Shown here piece after piece: positions 1 through 8,622 of a DNA stretch of 64,000 bases. The DNA lies in the NCBI GenBank assembly GCA_016711485.1, contig JADJSX010000023.1, forward strand, positions 1,608,614-1,672,613, given 5' to 3'. Numbering within the stretch: the stretch's first letter is position 1; the number at the start of each line of letters is the position of its first letter. Both the position numbers and the translations under genes were made by a program. Below the pieces are notes generated by a model. It ran no database searches. It was not told the DNA's origin and saw nothing but the letters and a program-made list of their open reading frames with translations. The DNA is from Leptospiraceae bacterium (GTDB taxonomy: Bacteria; Spirochaetota; Leptospiria; Leptospirales; Leptospiraceae).

Positions 1-661
1 AGAAATACCTTCCGAGATTATGGAAAGGGTTTTGCCAGAAAAATTCCATCATCAATTAGCGTATCTATCAGGACCATCTTTTGCAAAAGAAGTTGCGGGT
101 GGACTTCCTACAGCAGTTACTATAGCTAGTGCCAATTTAAAATTAGCTGGACATGTGCAACAATTTATGTCTGACAAACGCTTTCGTTGTTATACTACTT
201 CTGATATTACGGGAGTAGAGCTTTGTGGTGCTTTAAAAAACGTGATTGCGATTGCAGCAGGAATTTCTGATGGACTTGGATTTGGATATAACACACGTGC
301 GGCTTTGATTACCCGTGGGTTAGGAGAAATAAACCGCATCGCAGTTCAGAAAAAAGCAAATCCACTTACCATGCTTGGACTTGCAGGCATGGGAGACTTA
401 GTGTTAACATGTACTGGAGACTTATCTCGAAATCGAACTGTAGGTTTTAAGATTGGGCAAGGGCAAAAGTTAAAAGAAATTTTAGCTGATATGAGAATGG
501 TAGCAGAGGGAGTATTAACTTCTAAAAGTGCTTATTTACTGAGTCAAAAGTTAGGTGTAGAAGTTCCAATTATGGAGCAGGTTTATCGTATTCTTCACGA
601 AGACCAAGATCCAAAACAGACTGTAGAAAATCTAATGTCACGAGAATTAAAAGGGGAGTAG
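1..661 (+). CDS. gpsA: NAD(P)H-dependent glycerol-3-phosphate dehydrogenase, 3' part
   Basis: Reduces dihydroxyacetone phosphate to sn-glycerol 3-phosphate in the cytoplasm, feeding phospholipid synthesis. The frame is open to the left edge, so the N-terminal Rossmann nucleotide-binding part lies outside the window. What remains shows the GPSFAKEVA motif, the catalytic-lysine segment GALKNVIAIAAG, the ALITRGLGEI helix and LAGMGDLVLTCTG, all diagnostic of GpsA. About 220 of the usual 330-340 residues are present. The downstream membrane-protein gene starts 8 bases after the stop, so the two are probably co-transcribed. Confidence 0.95.
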   Translation, partial: EIPSEIMERVLPEKFHHQLAYLSGPSFAKEVAGGLPTAVTIASANLKLAGHVQQFMSDKRFRCYTTSDITGVELCGALKNVIAIAAGISDGLGFGYNTRAALITRGLGEINRIAVQKKANPLTMLGLAGMGDLVLTCTGDLSRNRTVGFKIGQGQKLKEILADMRMVAEGVLTSKSAYLLSQKLGVEVPIMEQVYRILHEDQDPKQTVENLMSRELKGE

Positions 662-668
662 TTGCTAG

Positions 669-2192
669 ATGAAGCATTTATTTAGTGAAGATAGACTTTC
701 TCTTTTTCTTTTTTTATATTTTGTGCTTTCAATATTTTTTTTCGCAATTGCATCTCAATTACAGTTTGGAACCTTTCAGATTGTACCTCCAGAAGCACTT
801 TATACAACTATTAAGTTATTTAGTTCTTATGAAAATGCAATAATTGCTTACGGGATTCGCTCCATATTTGGAATTTTGTTATACATTTGTATTTTTCTAA
901 TCTTTTTTTCAAAGCATCGAAGCGGAAAGTTTGAAATTTCGGGAATTCAAAAAATTCTTATTTTATTTATACTTCTTGTGAATACTTTTACCCCGCCTTT
1001 TTCATCGAATGATTTTTATTACTACATGGGACTAGGACGAATTCAAGCATACCAAGATGTAAATCCTTATTTAGTTCCTATAAGTAAAGCGCCCTTACCT
1101 GAAGTAACGGCAAGTATAGGAATGTGGGTAAATATTCCGACTATGTATGCTCCCTTTCTTACATACTTTTACAAAATCATGGCAAGTTTTTCAGAAAATT
1201 TAATTCTGCATAGTTTTTTGCTTAAAATTTTTGTTTTCTTAGCATATTGTGGGGCTGGCTATTTGGGTCATAGAATTGCTAGTTTTTATTCTACAGGAAT
1301 GGGCAATTTGGTTATGTTAAGTTTTTTATTGAATCCTTTTTGTATGGATGAAATATTGATCAATGGTCATAATGATATTTTTGCAATTTTGCCATTTTTT
1401 GGTGCTGTATATCTTGGTTTAACTTCTAGGTATATTTCTTCTTGTATGTTATTCTTTATTGCAGTGTTTATAAAATTTCCATTTTTAGCTCTGGCACCAT
1501 TATTTTTATTCTTGCCGGATAGAAAGGAAATAGCAGGTCAAAGCTTTTCTGAAAAGTTAATTTTTGGACTGAAAGTAACCTTTCTAAATGGTTTTCGATT
1601 TATGCTCCCAGGATTTTTGATTTTAATTCCTTTTTTAGTTTTTTTCTATTTTCACTACTTCTATGATCCAAGTTCACTGAAAGCATTTGGTATACTAACC
1701 GCACTTTGGAGTAGTTCTACCCCAGGAGTTTTGGGAGTTATTCTGAATGAAATGGCAAATATTTCGATAGGTAAGGTTTTAAAGTTAATTGCTTTCATTC
1801 GTTTTTCTTTTTTTGTTTTTGTTTTTTTTAGAGCAATTAAAATTACGAATAAAAAGAATTTTCTAGAAGAAATTACCTTAGTCTTGATTTTATTTTATTT
1901 AGTTTTCAGTGCATATGTCTGGCCATGGTATTTAGTAATCATCTTTCCTTTTGCTTTTTTTCGACCTATTCGAACTTATATATTTCACACCTTTGCAATC
2001 GCAATAGGATCGGTGAGTTTTTGGATTTTTTTTCATCTGAATGCTGGAGGAAGTTTAGGACTTTCTTTATTACAAACAAAGCTCATAGAATACTTTTTAT
2101 CTTATTCTTTTATAATTATTTTGTTTTTAGTTCCTTCTATCGATAGGCGATTGCATGAAAGTTTTAATTTAAATACCATTTCTAATAAATAA
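669..2192 (+). CDS. Polytopic membrane glycosyltransferase, GT-C type (mannosyltransferase-like)
   Basis: A 507-residue protein with about ten or more hydrophobic segments across its whole length. After the first three segments (around residues 115-135) it has FSSNDFYYYMGLGRIQAYQDVNPY. This resembles the first extracytoplasmic loop of GT-C polyprenol-phosphate mannosyltransferases (D-x-Y-x-Y-x-x-x-G-R ... NPY). Such enzymes move a sugar from a lipid-phosphate donor to an envelope acceptor; the donor and acceptor here are unknown. The start follows an AAGGGGAG ribosome site. The last codons (SNK-stop) run into a dispersed repeat, so the C-terminus may have been set by that repeat. It is certainly a membrane protein; the glycosyltransferase call is moderate. 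Confidence 0.6.
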   Translation: MKHLFSEDRLSLFLFLYFVLSIFFFAIASQLQFGTFQIVPPEALYTTIKLFSSYENAIIAYGIRSIFGILLYICIFLIFFSKHRSGKFEISGIQKILILFILLVNTFTPPFSSNDFYYYMGLGRIQAYQDVNPYLVPISKAPLPEVTASIGMWVNIPTMYAPFLTYFYKIMASFSENLILHSFLLKIFVFLAYCGAGYLGHRIASFYSTGMGNLVMLSFLLNPFCMDEILINGHNDIFAILPFFGAVYLGLTSRYISSCMLFFIAVFIKFPFLALAPLFLFLPDRKEIAGQSFSEKLIFGLKVTFLNGFRFMLPGFLILIPFLVFFYFHYFYDPSSLKAFGILTALWSSSTPGVLGVILNEMANISIGKVLKLIAFIRFSFFVFVFFRAIKITNKKNFLEEITLVLILFYLVFSAYVWPWYLVIIFPFAFFRPIRTYIFHTFAIAIGSVSFWIFFHLNAGGSLGLSLLQTKLIEYFLSYSFIIILFLVPSIDRRLHESFNLNTISNK

Positions 2193-2285
2193 CTTCTGCT
2201 ATTTTTTACAAAAGGGGTATTTCCAATTGCCAAAAGAAGTTTTTTAGTTTTAAATCAGAATTCACTTTTGGCAATTGGTATATAT
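2184..2285. repeat. Dispersed palindromic repeat, family 2, copy 1
   Basis: A perfect 14-bp inverted pair, CCAATTGCCAAAAG at 2223-2236 and its reverse complement at 2265-2278. On the left it is preceded by AATAAATAACTTCTGCTATTTTTTACAAAAGGGG-like sequence, which recurs at 5628-5672 and, inverted, at 32705-32742. It overlaps the stop codon of the upstream gene. No transposase is nearby, so it behaves like a REP/MITE-type non-autonomous element. Confidence 0.7.
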
Positions 2286-2333
2286 AGTAGTTAGATTAGC
2301 AACAAGTAAGAGGATAAAGGTGGTTTTTACAGT

Positions 2334-4136
2334 ATGTCAAAAAATATAAAATTTCAAAAACTTTTTAAACAATATTATAGTGTTAGTTTTATTTTTTGTA
2401 TAATTTTTAATTCTTCGCTAAACGCGGAAAATCCGCTTACTCCTTTAAAATTAGATTCACCTAGAGATACTGTAAGGATTTTTTTGAATGCAATGAATGA
2501 ATATAAAAAAGGTGCTCAAAAGAATGACGAAGAAAAGATGCTTGCCATTGAAAATGCAATTCGTTGCCTGGACTTAACCGAAATCAATCCATTAATTAAA
2601 GAAGAAAAAGGAAAAGAAGCCGCAATTTTTTTAAAAGAGGCAATTGACCGTGTTTACGTTGCCGAATTAAGTAAAATACCGGGACCCATAGTTCTAAAAG
2701 AAGGAGAGGTTCACTTATCAAAATGGTACATTCCAGATACAGAAATCAGTATCACTAGAATTCCTACAGGAGCAAGAGAAGGAGAATACTTATTTTCCGC
2801 AAATACAGTTGCAAATGCAGGCGAATACTATCGAAGAACCAAACATTTACCTTTTCTTGCTAAAACAGGTGGCGGTGCTGCCTATTCATTGCCTTGGATG
2901 GAAACTGTATTCCCTAATTGGGCTAAAGAAAAATTTTGGTTATTTTATATATGGCAATGGTTGGGCTTAGTAATTTCACTTATTATAAGTTTTATTTTAC
3001 GTTATTTGTCTAGGTTCGTATTTTATATTCTTATGAAAATTACTCGTAAAACAAAAACAGATTGGGATGAAAGAGTAGTTACTACACTTGCTAGACCTAC
3101 TGGATATTTTATTGGACTAATCTATTGGTTTTCGTTTTTACATTTATCTGGGATGGAAGGAAAACCGTTTACATTTTTTAATTATTCATTGAAAATTCTT
3201 TTTAGTATAAATTTTATTTATTTCGTATTTAAAATTTCAGACTTAGTAGTCGCCATTTTAAAAGACAATTCTATTCGTGAAAAAAATCCGATTGATGAAC
3301 AGTTGATTCCTTTGATTAGTAAGTCATTACGGATACTATTTGTTACCTTCGGTGTCCTCATTGCCGTACAAAATTTAGGTATTAATGTGATGGGATTGAT
3401 TGCAGGTCTTGGGATTGGAGGTTTAGCAATTGCACTTGCGGCTAAGGATACAGCAGCTAATTTATTTGGTTCTGCTATGATTTTTATGGATCGACCTTTT
3501 AAAATTGGAGAACATATCATTATCGATAGTAAAGAAGGAATTGTAGAGGATATTGGTTTTCGTTCTACTAGAATTAGAACTTGGGAAGATTCTCTTGTAA
3601 GTATTCCGAATTCTGTTGTTGCAAATGCAAATATCGAAAATATGGGAGCTAGAAGATGGAGGAGAAACGTTGTTATTCTCTCTGTCACTTATGATACTTC
3701 CCCTGAAAAAATGGAAGCATTCTTGGAGGGAATTAAGTATATTTTAAAACGAAGCCCTTTGGTAGTACCTGATACAATGAATGTTGCTTTCCGAGATTTT
3801 GATTCTTCTTCTTTAAATGTTCTTATGCAGTTTGGATTGGAAGTGGATTCATTTCCGAAAAATCTGGAAGGTAGACAAGTTATATTTCTAGAAGTAGTTC
3901 GGCTTGCAAAGGAAATGGATATCAGTTTTGCATTTCCAACTTCTACTTTGCATGTAGAATCTTTTCCAGAAAAAAAACCAACTAGAGTTCCAAAAGAAAG
4001 ATCAATTCCAAAATATAAAGAAGCGGCCTCTGGTTTTGCTGGGGGCGGGAAATCTGCCAAGGAAGGGGCTGGGATTTTTACGGCACCCTACAGGGAATTA
4101 CCAGAAAAAGATCCTAATACAAAAAATAAATTCTAA
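2334..4136 (+). CDS. MscS-family mechanosensitive ion channel with periplasmic N-terminal domain
   Basis: A 600-residue membrane protein. A signal-peptide-like hydrophobic stretch (residues about 15-30, ending SLNAEN) leads into a soluble, probably periplasmic domain of about 170 residues. Four to five membrane helices follow (about 200-355). The pore-lining helix and start of the beta domain read GLGIGGLAIALAAKDTAANL and then FMDRPFKIGEHI and STRIRTWEDSLVSIPNS (about 360-430), the MscS signature. The C-terminal tail is low-complexity and charged. It probably opens under membrane tension to release solutes; some large family members gate other signals. The gene stands alone between a repeat and the next gene. 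Confidence 0.92.
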   Translation: MSKNIKFQKLFKQYYSVSFIFCIIFNSSLNAENPLTPLKLDSPRDTVRIFLNAMNEYKKGAQKNDEEKMLAIENAIRCLDLTEINPLIKEEKGKEAAIFLKEAIDRVYVAELSKIPGPIVLKEGEVHLSKWYIPDTEISITRIPTGAREGEYLFSANTVANAGEYYRRTKHLPFLAKTGGGAAYSLPWMETVFPNWAKEKFWLFYIWQWLGLVISLIISFILRYLSRFVFYILMKITRKTKTDWDERVVTTLARPTGYFIGLIYWFSFLHLSGMEGKPFTFFNYSLKILFSINFIYFVFKISDLVVAILKDNSIREKNPIDEQLIPLISKSLRILFVTFGVLIAVQNLGINVMGLIAGLGIGGLAIALAAKDTAANLFGSAMIFMDRPFKIGEHIIIDSKEGIVEDIGFRSTRIRTWEDSLVSIPNSVVANANIENMGARRWRRNVVILSVTYDTSPEKMEAFLEGIKYILKRSPLVVPDTMNVAFRDFDSSSLNVLMQFGLEVDSFPKNLEGRQVIFLEVVRLAKEMDISFAFPTSTLHVESFPEKKPTRVPKERSIPKYKEAASGFAGGGKSAKEGAGIFTAPYRELPEKDPNTKNKF

Positions 4137-4258
4137 CTAGTCAATTTATTATTGACTGTTTGCGTGGAAATTTGTCAGATTAATTTTTAATGCTATTAGT
4201 GGGTTTATCTATAGCTAATTGTTTAGATTTTATGATTAAGAACTCCAGAGGGGGGACT

Positions 4259-5407
4259 ATGGTGTATGTTGAAAAACAATCTCGCGATATTGATGTAGTA
4301 ACTTCTTTAGAACAGAAAAATCATATACTCTCTAAATATTTACTTGAGAAAGACTTAATGTTGCGCATGGATCCCTTTGATCAAAAAGTTATTCTTAAAA
4401 AAATTTTAGAAGGAGGGGATAAGATTTTAGTATATTTACCTCCTGATACTGATGTGTTTTTCCCTTCGAACGTTCAATTATTTAAGATTCTTGCTAATTA
4501 TATTCATTTAGATTGTGATTTTATTCGGCAAGTTGATGCGAATTTGGTTTTACTGCGCGTAAACAAGTTAGAAATTGCAAAGAAAAATAGGGATGACGAG
4601 CGTATACCGCTAGAATCTGGTATTGCCTTTGCGACAAATATTATTTCTACGAAAATTTTAATTGAAGGGAATATGTTTAATATCCCAAATCTTGTGAAAG
4701 TAAATTTTGAAGATTACGAAAATCGTTTAAGAGAGAAAACAGGTGATAAAATTAAAATCGATATTTTTCGTTCTGATTTAGACTGGCGATTTGATATAGT
4801 TAAAAAAACGCAAAAATACATTTGGATTTCAAATACACAAATCCCAAAATCCTATGAGTCCTCTTTTCCTGACCAAGTGAATTTTAAGGAAGAGGTTGAT
4901 GATGAAATTCAATCTCGAATCACAAAATTCAAAGAAGAAAAAATCCTTTCTGAAATAATCCTACCGATTTTATACAGCAATCATTTTGGTGAAACTATTT
5001 CACTCGGATATATTCAAATTCAAAGTAAGGAAAAAATCCTTTCAGAGATTGATTTGAATGAATACAAAGTAGTAGCAGTGGAAATTTCCAATCGTATAAA
5101 AGAATCTAATACACTTAAAACAACAGAACGATTCCAAATTTTAGAAGCATCTAGGCATGGACTAAAAATGAGGATTACCAATCCATTACTGATTGAAACT
5201 TTACAAAAACACGATCGATTTGTTTTTGATATTTATTTTAAGATGCAAGCTCCTTTCACTGTATCAGGAGAAATTCGTTGGATGTCAATGGATGAAGAAT
5301 CAAAAAAACTAGATCTCGGCATTAAATTGATCGGCAAATCCGCTTTACCCGGAGAAAGAGAAAGATACTATAAAAATATAGAGTTAGCAAGAACAAATAA
5401 AATATAG
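4259..5407 (+). CDS. PilZ-like / DUF1577-like protein
   Basis: About 382 residues from the ATG at 4259, chosen because GAGGGGGG lies just upstream; an in-frame ATG at 4190 has no ribosome site. There is no signal peptide or membrane segment. The C-terminal 90 residues (TERFQILEASRHGLKMRI ... SGEIRWMSMDEESKKLDLGIKLIG) have the layout of a PilZ beta-barrel, with EASRHG in place of the D/NxSxxG motif, so c-di-GMP binding is possible but unproven. The N-terminal part resembles the Leptospira-enriched DUF1577 family as I remember it. It may be a signalling receptor with no known output. Confidence 0.55.
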   Translation: MVYVEKQSRDIDVVTSLEQKNHILSKYLLEKDLMLRMDPFDQKVILKKILEGGDKILVYLPPDTDVFFPSNVQLFKILANYIHLDCDFIRQVDANLVLLRVNKLEIAKKNRDDERIPLESGIAFATNIISTKILIEGNMFNIPNLVKVNFEDYENRLREKTGDKIKIDIFRSDLDWRFDIVKKTQKYIWISNTQIPKSYESSFPDQVNFKEEVDDEIQSRITKFKEEKILSEIILPILYSNHFGETISLGYIQIQSKEKILSEIDLNEYKVVAVEISNRIKESNTLKTTERFQILEASRHGLKMRITNPLLIETLQKHDRFVFDIYFKMQAPFTVSGEIRWMSMDEESKKLDLGIKLIGKSALPGERERYYKNIELARTNKI

Positions 5408-5590
5408 TAATACTTCCTAACATTTTCTAAAATCTATTCTTCAATACTTTTCCTTTCATCGAATTCACGTTGAATAATGTTTACCTGCGTCTAACGTAAT
5501 TTTCCATTTTCGAAAAATTTGAGTATTATCAACCAACACAAATAAGGCTTTTTTAAAACGGGTGGTTTTGGGGTTAATTGGTATTGATAT

Positions 5591-5620
5591 AAAAAAAGGA
5601 GGTTTCCCTCCTTCTTATTT
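5591..5620. terminator. Bidirectional rho-independent terminator
   Basis: Stem AAGGAGG (5596-5602), loop TTTC, stem CCTCCTT (5607-5613), followed by CTTATTTT. It is preceded by a run of seven A, which is a T-run on the other strand. It is placed to stop transcription both from the PilZ-like gene and from the act operon that converges on it. Confidence 0.7.
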
Positions 5621-5627
5621 TATATAC

Positions 5628-5672
5628 CACTTCTCATAAATAACTTCCGTTATTTTTCAAGAAAAGGGTATA
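5628..5672. repeat. Dispersed repeat, family 2, partial copy
   Basis: CTTCTCATAAATAACTTCC followed by GTTATTTTTCAAGAAAAGGG matches the left part of the 2184-2285 element and, inverted, the right end of the element at 32628-32742. The central paired arms containing GCCAAAAG are missing, so this is a truncated or diverged copy. Confidence 0.5.
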
Positions 5673-5801
5673 TCATTTTTCAAAATGAATTGCGTCTTAC
5701 AACTTCTGTTATGTCGAAATGGTACATACTGACTCAATTTTATATATAATCTTGCACAACGATTAAATAGAATCAGTATATAATCAATATCGCGGTAAAG
5801 A

Positions 5802-6221
5802 CTACTCGACGATACTATCTTTCACTAGAGAGTCTAATGGAAGTTTGTCTTTGGGCAGTTTTTCCAAATCAGGAAATTCATACCCATCTTTGTAATGTTT
5901 TTTATCTTTTGGGTCAAAAAACTTTTTGTATTTGTCAGAATATCCCCAAACAAATACAGACTTCGCTGGGTTTTGTCCAACTACAACATATTTTGGAGAT
6001 ATATATCCATCTTTGCCATCAATAGAAATCGCAATGGATTGTTTTGCTACCCATTTGTGATTTCTATATTCGCTAGCTACACCTACAGTGCCTTTTTTTA
6101 CATCCGCAATTTTTTGTGTTAATTCAGGATCTGAGTAGAGAGCGGAATCCCAAGTAACCTCAGCTTTTTTTCCACAAGCAATGAAAGTTAGTATAAAAAT
6201 TATATATAATGTTTTTTTCAT
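5802..6221 (-). CDS. Small SH3-like lipoprotein at the end of the act operon
   Basis: 139 residues. A lipoprotein signal peptide ends in TFIAC at residues 12-16, followed by GKK, so it is probably anchored by a lipidated Cys16. The body has the pattern of a bacterial SH3-like domain (SALYSDPELTQKIADVKKGT ... DGKDGYISPKYVV). It starts 14 bases after actF and belongs to the act transcription unit. It has no heme motif and is not one of the classical ActA-F subunits. It may be an accessory or assembly factor, or simply a co-transcribed envelope protein. Function unknown. Confidence 0.65.
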   Translation of the reverse strand: MKKTLYIIFILTFIACGKKAEVTWDSALYSDPELTQKIADVKKGTVGVASEYRNHKWVAKQSIAISIDGKDGYISPKYVVVGQNPAKSVFVWGYSDKYKKFFDPKDKKHYKDGYEFPDLEKLPKDKLPLDSLVKDSIVE

Positions 6222-6235
6222 ATCTATTCCTCTTT

Positions 6236-7465
6236 TTATTGGTGGTGACCCAAAGATTTTTCTAGTCTAGGATCGCCCACTGGAATTAATTTAGAAGACT
6301 CCATACTTTTTAATACGACAAATCCAAATAATCCAACTGCCCCAATGGTAACTCCAAGTGTAACTCCAAGACCTAAAATATTAAAATGTTCAAAATTACT
6401 TGGAAATACAATCCAATAAAGTTCAATTGCATGAGAAATTAATATCCATACTGCTACTTTGGACAAGAAGTTAATATCTCGTTTATTTGGACGATTTAAC
6501 AAAAGGAAAAATGGGATAATAAACTTGATAAATGGAATTGCATATGAAAATGCAGCCCATCCACCCATAAGTCTTTGCTCATACCAAAACGTTTCTTCCG
6601 GTAAGTTTGCATACCAAATAAGCATAAACTGGCTAAATCCAACATACGCCCAAAATACACAAAAGGATAACATGAATTTACCTACGTCATGGATATGGTT
6701 TTCATTCACTGCGTCACCAAAGTAACCATTCTTTTTTAAATAGAATATTGCAACGGCAAGGGCAGATAAACCAGTCTGATAAGCACCGGCAAATATGTAT
6801 ACTCCCCACATAGTAGAAAACCAATGTGGTGTAAGTGACATGAGTAAGTCAAATGCAAATACGGAAAAAGATAATGCAAAGAAAAGTATGAATCCACCGG
6901 CAAGTTTTGCATTTTTGCTTGTGTGCTCTACGTCTTTGTCAGTATCTTGTGCGACAGAGTTTTTGTGAAATAAGAATCCGAATAAAGACCAGATTCCTGC
7001 AATCACGATAAGTCTTCCAATGAAGAAAGGAGCATTTAACCAAGCACTTTTGTGTTGAATGAGCTTATCATTCTTTACAAGCTCTGACTCTGTATGAGAC
7101 CATTCATATAAATCATGTGTCCCAAAAATAACTAGAACGGCTAATAGCACTAAACCTACGGGAAGAAATTTTCCAAAGTTCTCAGTGATGCGTCTAACAG
7201 TAACTAACCAATGTGCTCCAGTGATATGTCCAATCGCAGTGAAAAATACACCTGTGATGGAAATTCCTAAGATAAATACAGTTGCTACGAGTAGGGCAGA
7301 CCATGCTGGATTTGAATGTGCACCAACATGTCTTGCTTCAAAGTGTAGACCAAAGAAACCGCCTACAAAACTTACAATTCCAATTAGGATCATAAGAAAA
7401 AGAATATTGCGAGTTCCACTACTAAGTTTAAAATTTATCAGATTTTCTTGAATTTCTGCTTTCAT
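6236..7465 (-). CDS. actF: Alternative complex III membrane subunit ActF
   Basis: 409 residues with about ten hydrophobic helices and few charged loops. It matches the ActF quinol:cytochrome c oxidoreductase subunit by size, topology and position after actE. Recognisable segments include HFEARHVGAHSNPAWSA near residue 45 and FSTMWGVYIFAGAYQTGLSA near residue 215. ActF is an integral membrane subunit of the complex that oxidises menaquinol and passes electrons to a periplasmic cytochrome or directly to an oxidase. The gene follows actE with an 8-base gap. Confidence 0.88.
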   Translation of the reverse strand: MKAEIQENLINFKLSSGTRNILFLMILIGIVSFVGGFFGLHFEARHVGAHSNPAWSALLVATVFILGISITGVFFTAIGHITGAHWLVTVRRITENFGKFLPVGLVLLAVLVIFGTHDLYEWSHTESELVKNDKLIQHKSAWLNAPFFIGRLIVIAGIWSLFGFLFHKNSVAQDTDKDVEHTSKNAKLAGGFILFFALSFSVFAFDLLMSLTPHWFSTMWGVYIFAGAYQTGLSALAVAIFYLKKNGYFGDAVNENHIHDVGKFMLSFCVFWAYVGFSQFMLIWYANLPEETFWYEQRLMGGWAAFSYAIPFIKFIIPFFLLLNRPNKRDINFLSKVAVWILISHAIELYWIVFPSNFEHFNILGLGVTLGVTIGAVGLFGFVVLKSMESSKLIPVGDPRLEKSLGHHQ

Positions 7466-7473
7466 AAAGTTAC

Positions 7474-8061
7474 CTATTTAGTCGCAGAAGCTTTTGATTT
7501 TTGCTCAGCTTCTTGCAGTTTTCTTATATACAAAATGATTTTCCATCTGTCATCAGGCTCAATTTGCGCCGCATAACTTCCCATTAACCCACGTCCCATT
7601 GTGATGATGTGGTAAACCTGTCCGTCAGTCCAACCTTGGATTTTTTCTGAAACTAAACTAGGAGGTCTAACTGAAAATCTAGGATATGGCCCGACTACAC
7701 TACCATTGCCTGCACCAGTTACACCGTGGCAAGGGGAGCAGTAAATTTGGTATCTACCTTCTCCTCTTTCATAGTTTGCTAAAGATGTTTTAGAAGGGTA
7801 TGGATTTTTAAGTCCTTGGTCTTTCGTCATTTCATCTGGAGTTGCAATTTCTTGAAACTCATAAGGATAATATCCTACAGGAACAGTTCCTTCTGGCGGA
7901 AGTCTTCGTCCATAAGAGTTAAGATAATTATCCATTTCTTGCGATTCTCTTGCCGGAGAGTCATACATATCCGGAAAAAACTCGTATACTGGTTTGCTAT
8001 ATTCACAGTTTGCTACTGTGAATGTTAAAAAAATTAAAATCAAAAAATTCTTTAGATTCAT
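7474..8061 (-). CDS. actE: Alternative complex III monoheme cytochrome c subunit ActE
   Basis: 195 residues. The lipoprotein-type signal peptide ends in TVANC at residues 15-19. One heme-c site, CSPCH, lies at about residues 108-112 in YQIYCSPCHGVTGAGNG, with a distal GRGLMGSYAAQI segment whose Met is the likely axial ligand. The length and single heme match ActE. It is a lipid-anchored periplasmic electron carrier in the complex and is the fifth gene in canonical act order, 2 bases after actD. Confidence 0.92.
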   Translation of the reverse strand: MNLKNFLILIFLTFTVANCEYSKPVYEFFPDMYDSPARESQEMDNYLNSYGRRLPPEGTVPVGYYPYEFQEIATPDEMTKDQGLKNPYPSKTSLANYERGEGRYQIYCSPCHGVTGAGNGSVVGPYPRFSVRPPSLVSEKIQGWTDGQVYHIITMGRGLMGSYAAQIEPDDRWKIILYIRKLQEAEQKSKASATK

Positions 8062-8063
8062 AT

Positions 8064-8621
8064 TTACCCTTTTACTACGGTCACGTCAGTCGCGCCCAAA
8101 GATTTAATAAAGTTGACTGTATCCGCTTCCTTATAACCTGGTGCGGTTGCAGGAATCCAAAGTGCAAACTTGTGGCTGGTAATGTCTTTATGTAAAATTT
8201 TTCTTCCTAAAACTGGAACACGAGAGAAGAAAAATAATGCAAGCGCAGAGCTAATCCCTGCCATAAAGATTGTCATCTCAAATGTCACAGGAATAAAAGC
8301 TGGCCATGCATTGTATGCCTTACCAGAAAAGTTGATAGGCCAGTCGATCACGTGCGTAAGATACTGGTATCCAAAACCAAAACTACAACCAACAATGCCC
8401 ATTACAAACGTAATCCAAGGGATTCCTGAACGAGGAAGACCCATTGCATCGTCTAGTCCATGAACCGGAAAAGGAGTGAGACAATCAAATCCAACATAGT
8501 ATTTTTTGTCTCTTGTTTGTCTTGCTGCTTCTAGGATTTGTTCTGGCTCATCAAAGAGTCCGAATACTCCTGAAGAAGTTTCTTCGTAAAAATGAAATTG
8601 TTCTTTCTTAGGTAAATACAT
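8064..8621 (-). CDS. actD: Alternative complex III subunit ActD (DUF3341 family)
   Basis: 185 residues. The N-terminal cytoplasmic part, VFGLFDEPEQILEAARQTRDKKY, leads to FDCLTPFPVHGLDDAMG, the usual signature of this family. Two membrane helices follow (about 60-85 and 105-130), then a short C-terminal domain. ActD is a small anchoring subunit without cofactors. It starts 1 base after actC ends, so translation is probably coupled. Confidence 0.92.
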   Translation of the reverse strand: MYLPKKEQFHFYEETSSGVFGLFDEPEQILEAARQTRDKKYYVGFDCLTPFPVHGLDDAMGLPRSGIPWITFVMGIVGCSFGFGYQYLTHVIDWPINFSGKAYNAWPAFIPVTFEMTIFMAGISSALALFFFSRVPVLGRKILHKDITSHKFALWIPATAPGYKEADTVNFIKSLGATDVTVVKG

Positions 8622-8622
8622 T

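Larger units (their letters stand above)
5408..5801. other. Intergenic region between convergent genes
   Basis: 394 bases without a gene. It contains a short sequence at 5496-5525 (GTAATTTTCCATTTTCGAAA...) that recurs with few changes at 13837-13866 upstream of the act operon. It also contains a hairpin terminator at 5591-5620 and a partial copy of repeat family 2 at 5628-5672. Nothing else was recognised. Confidence 0.6.
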
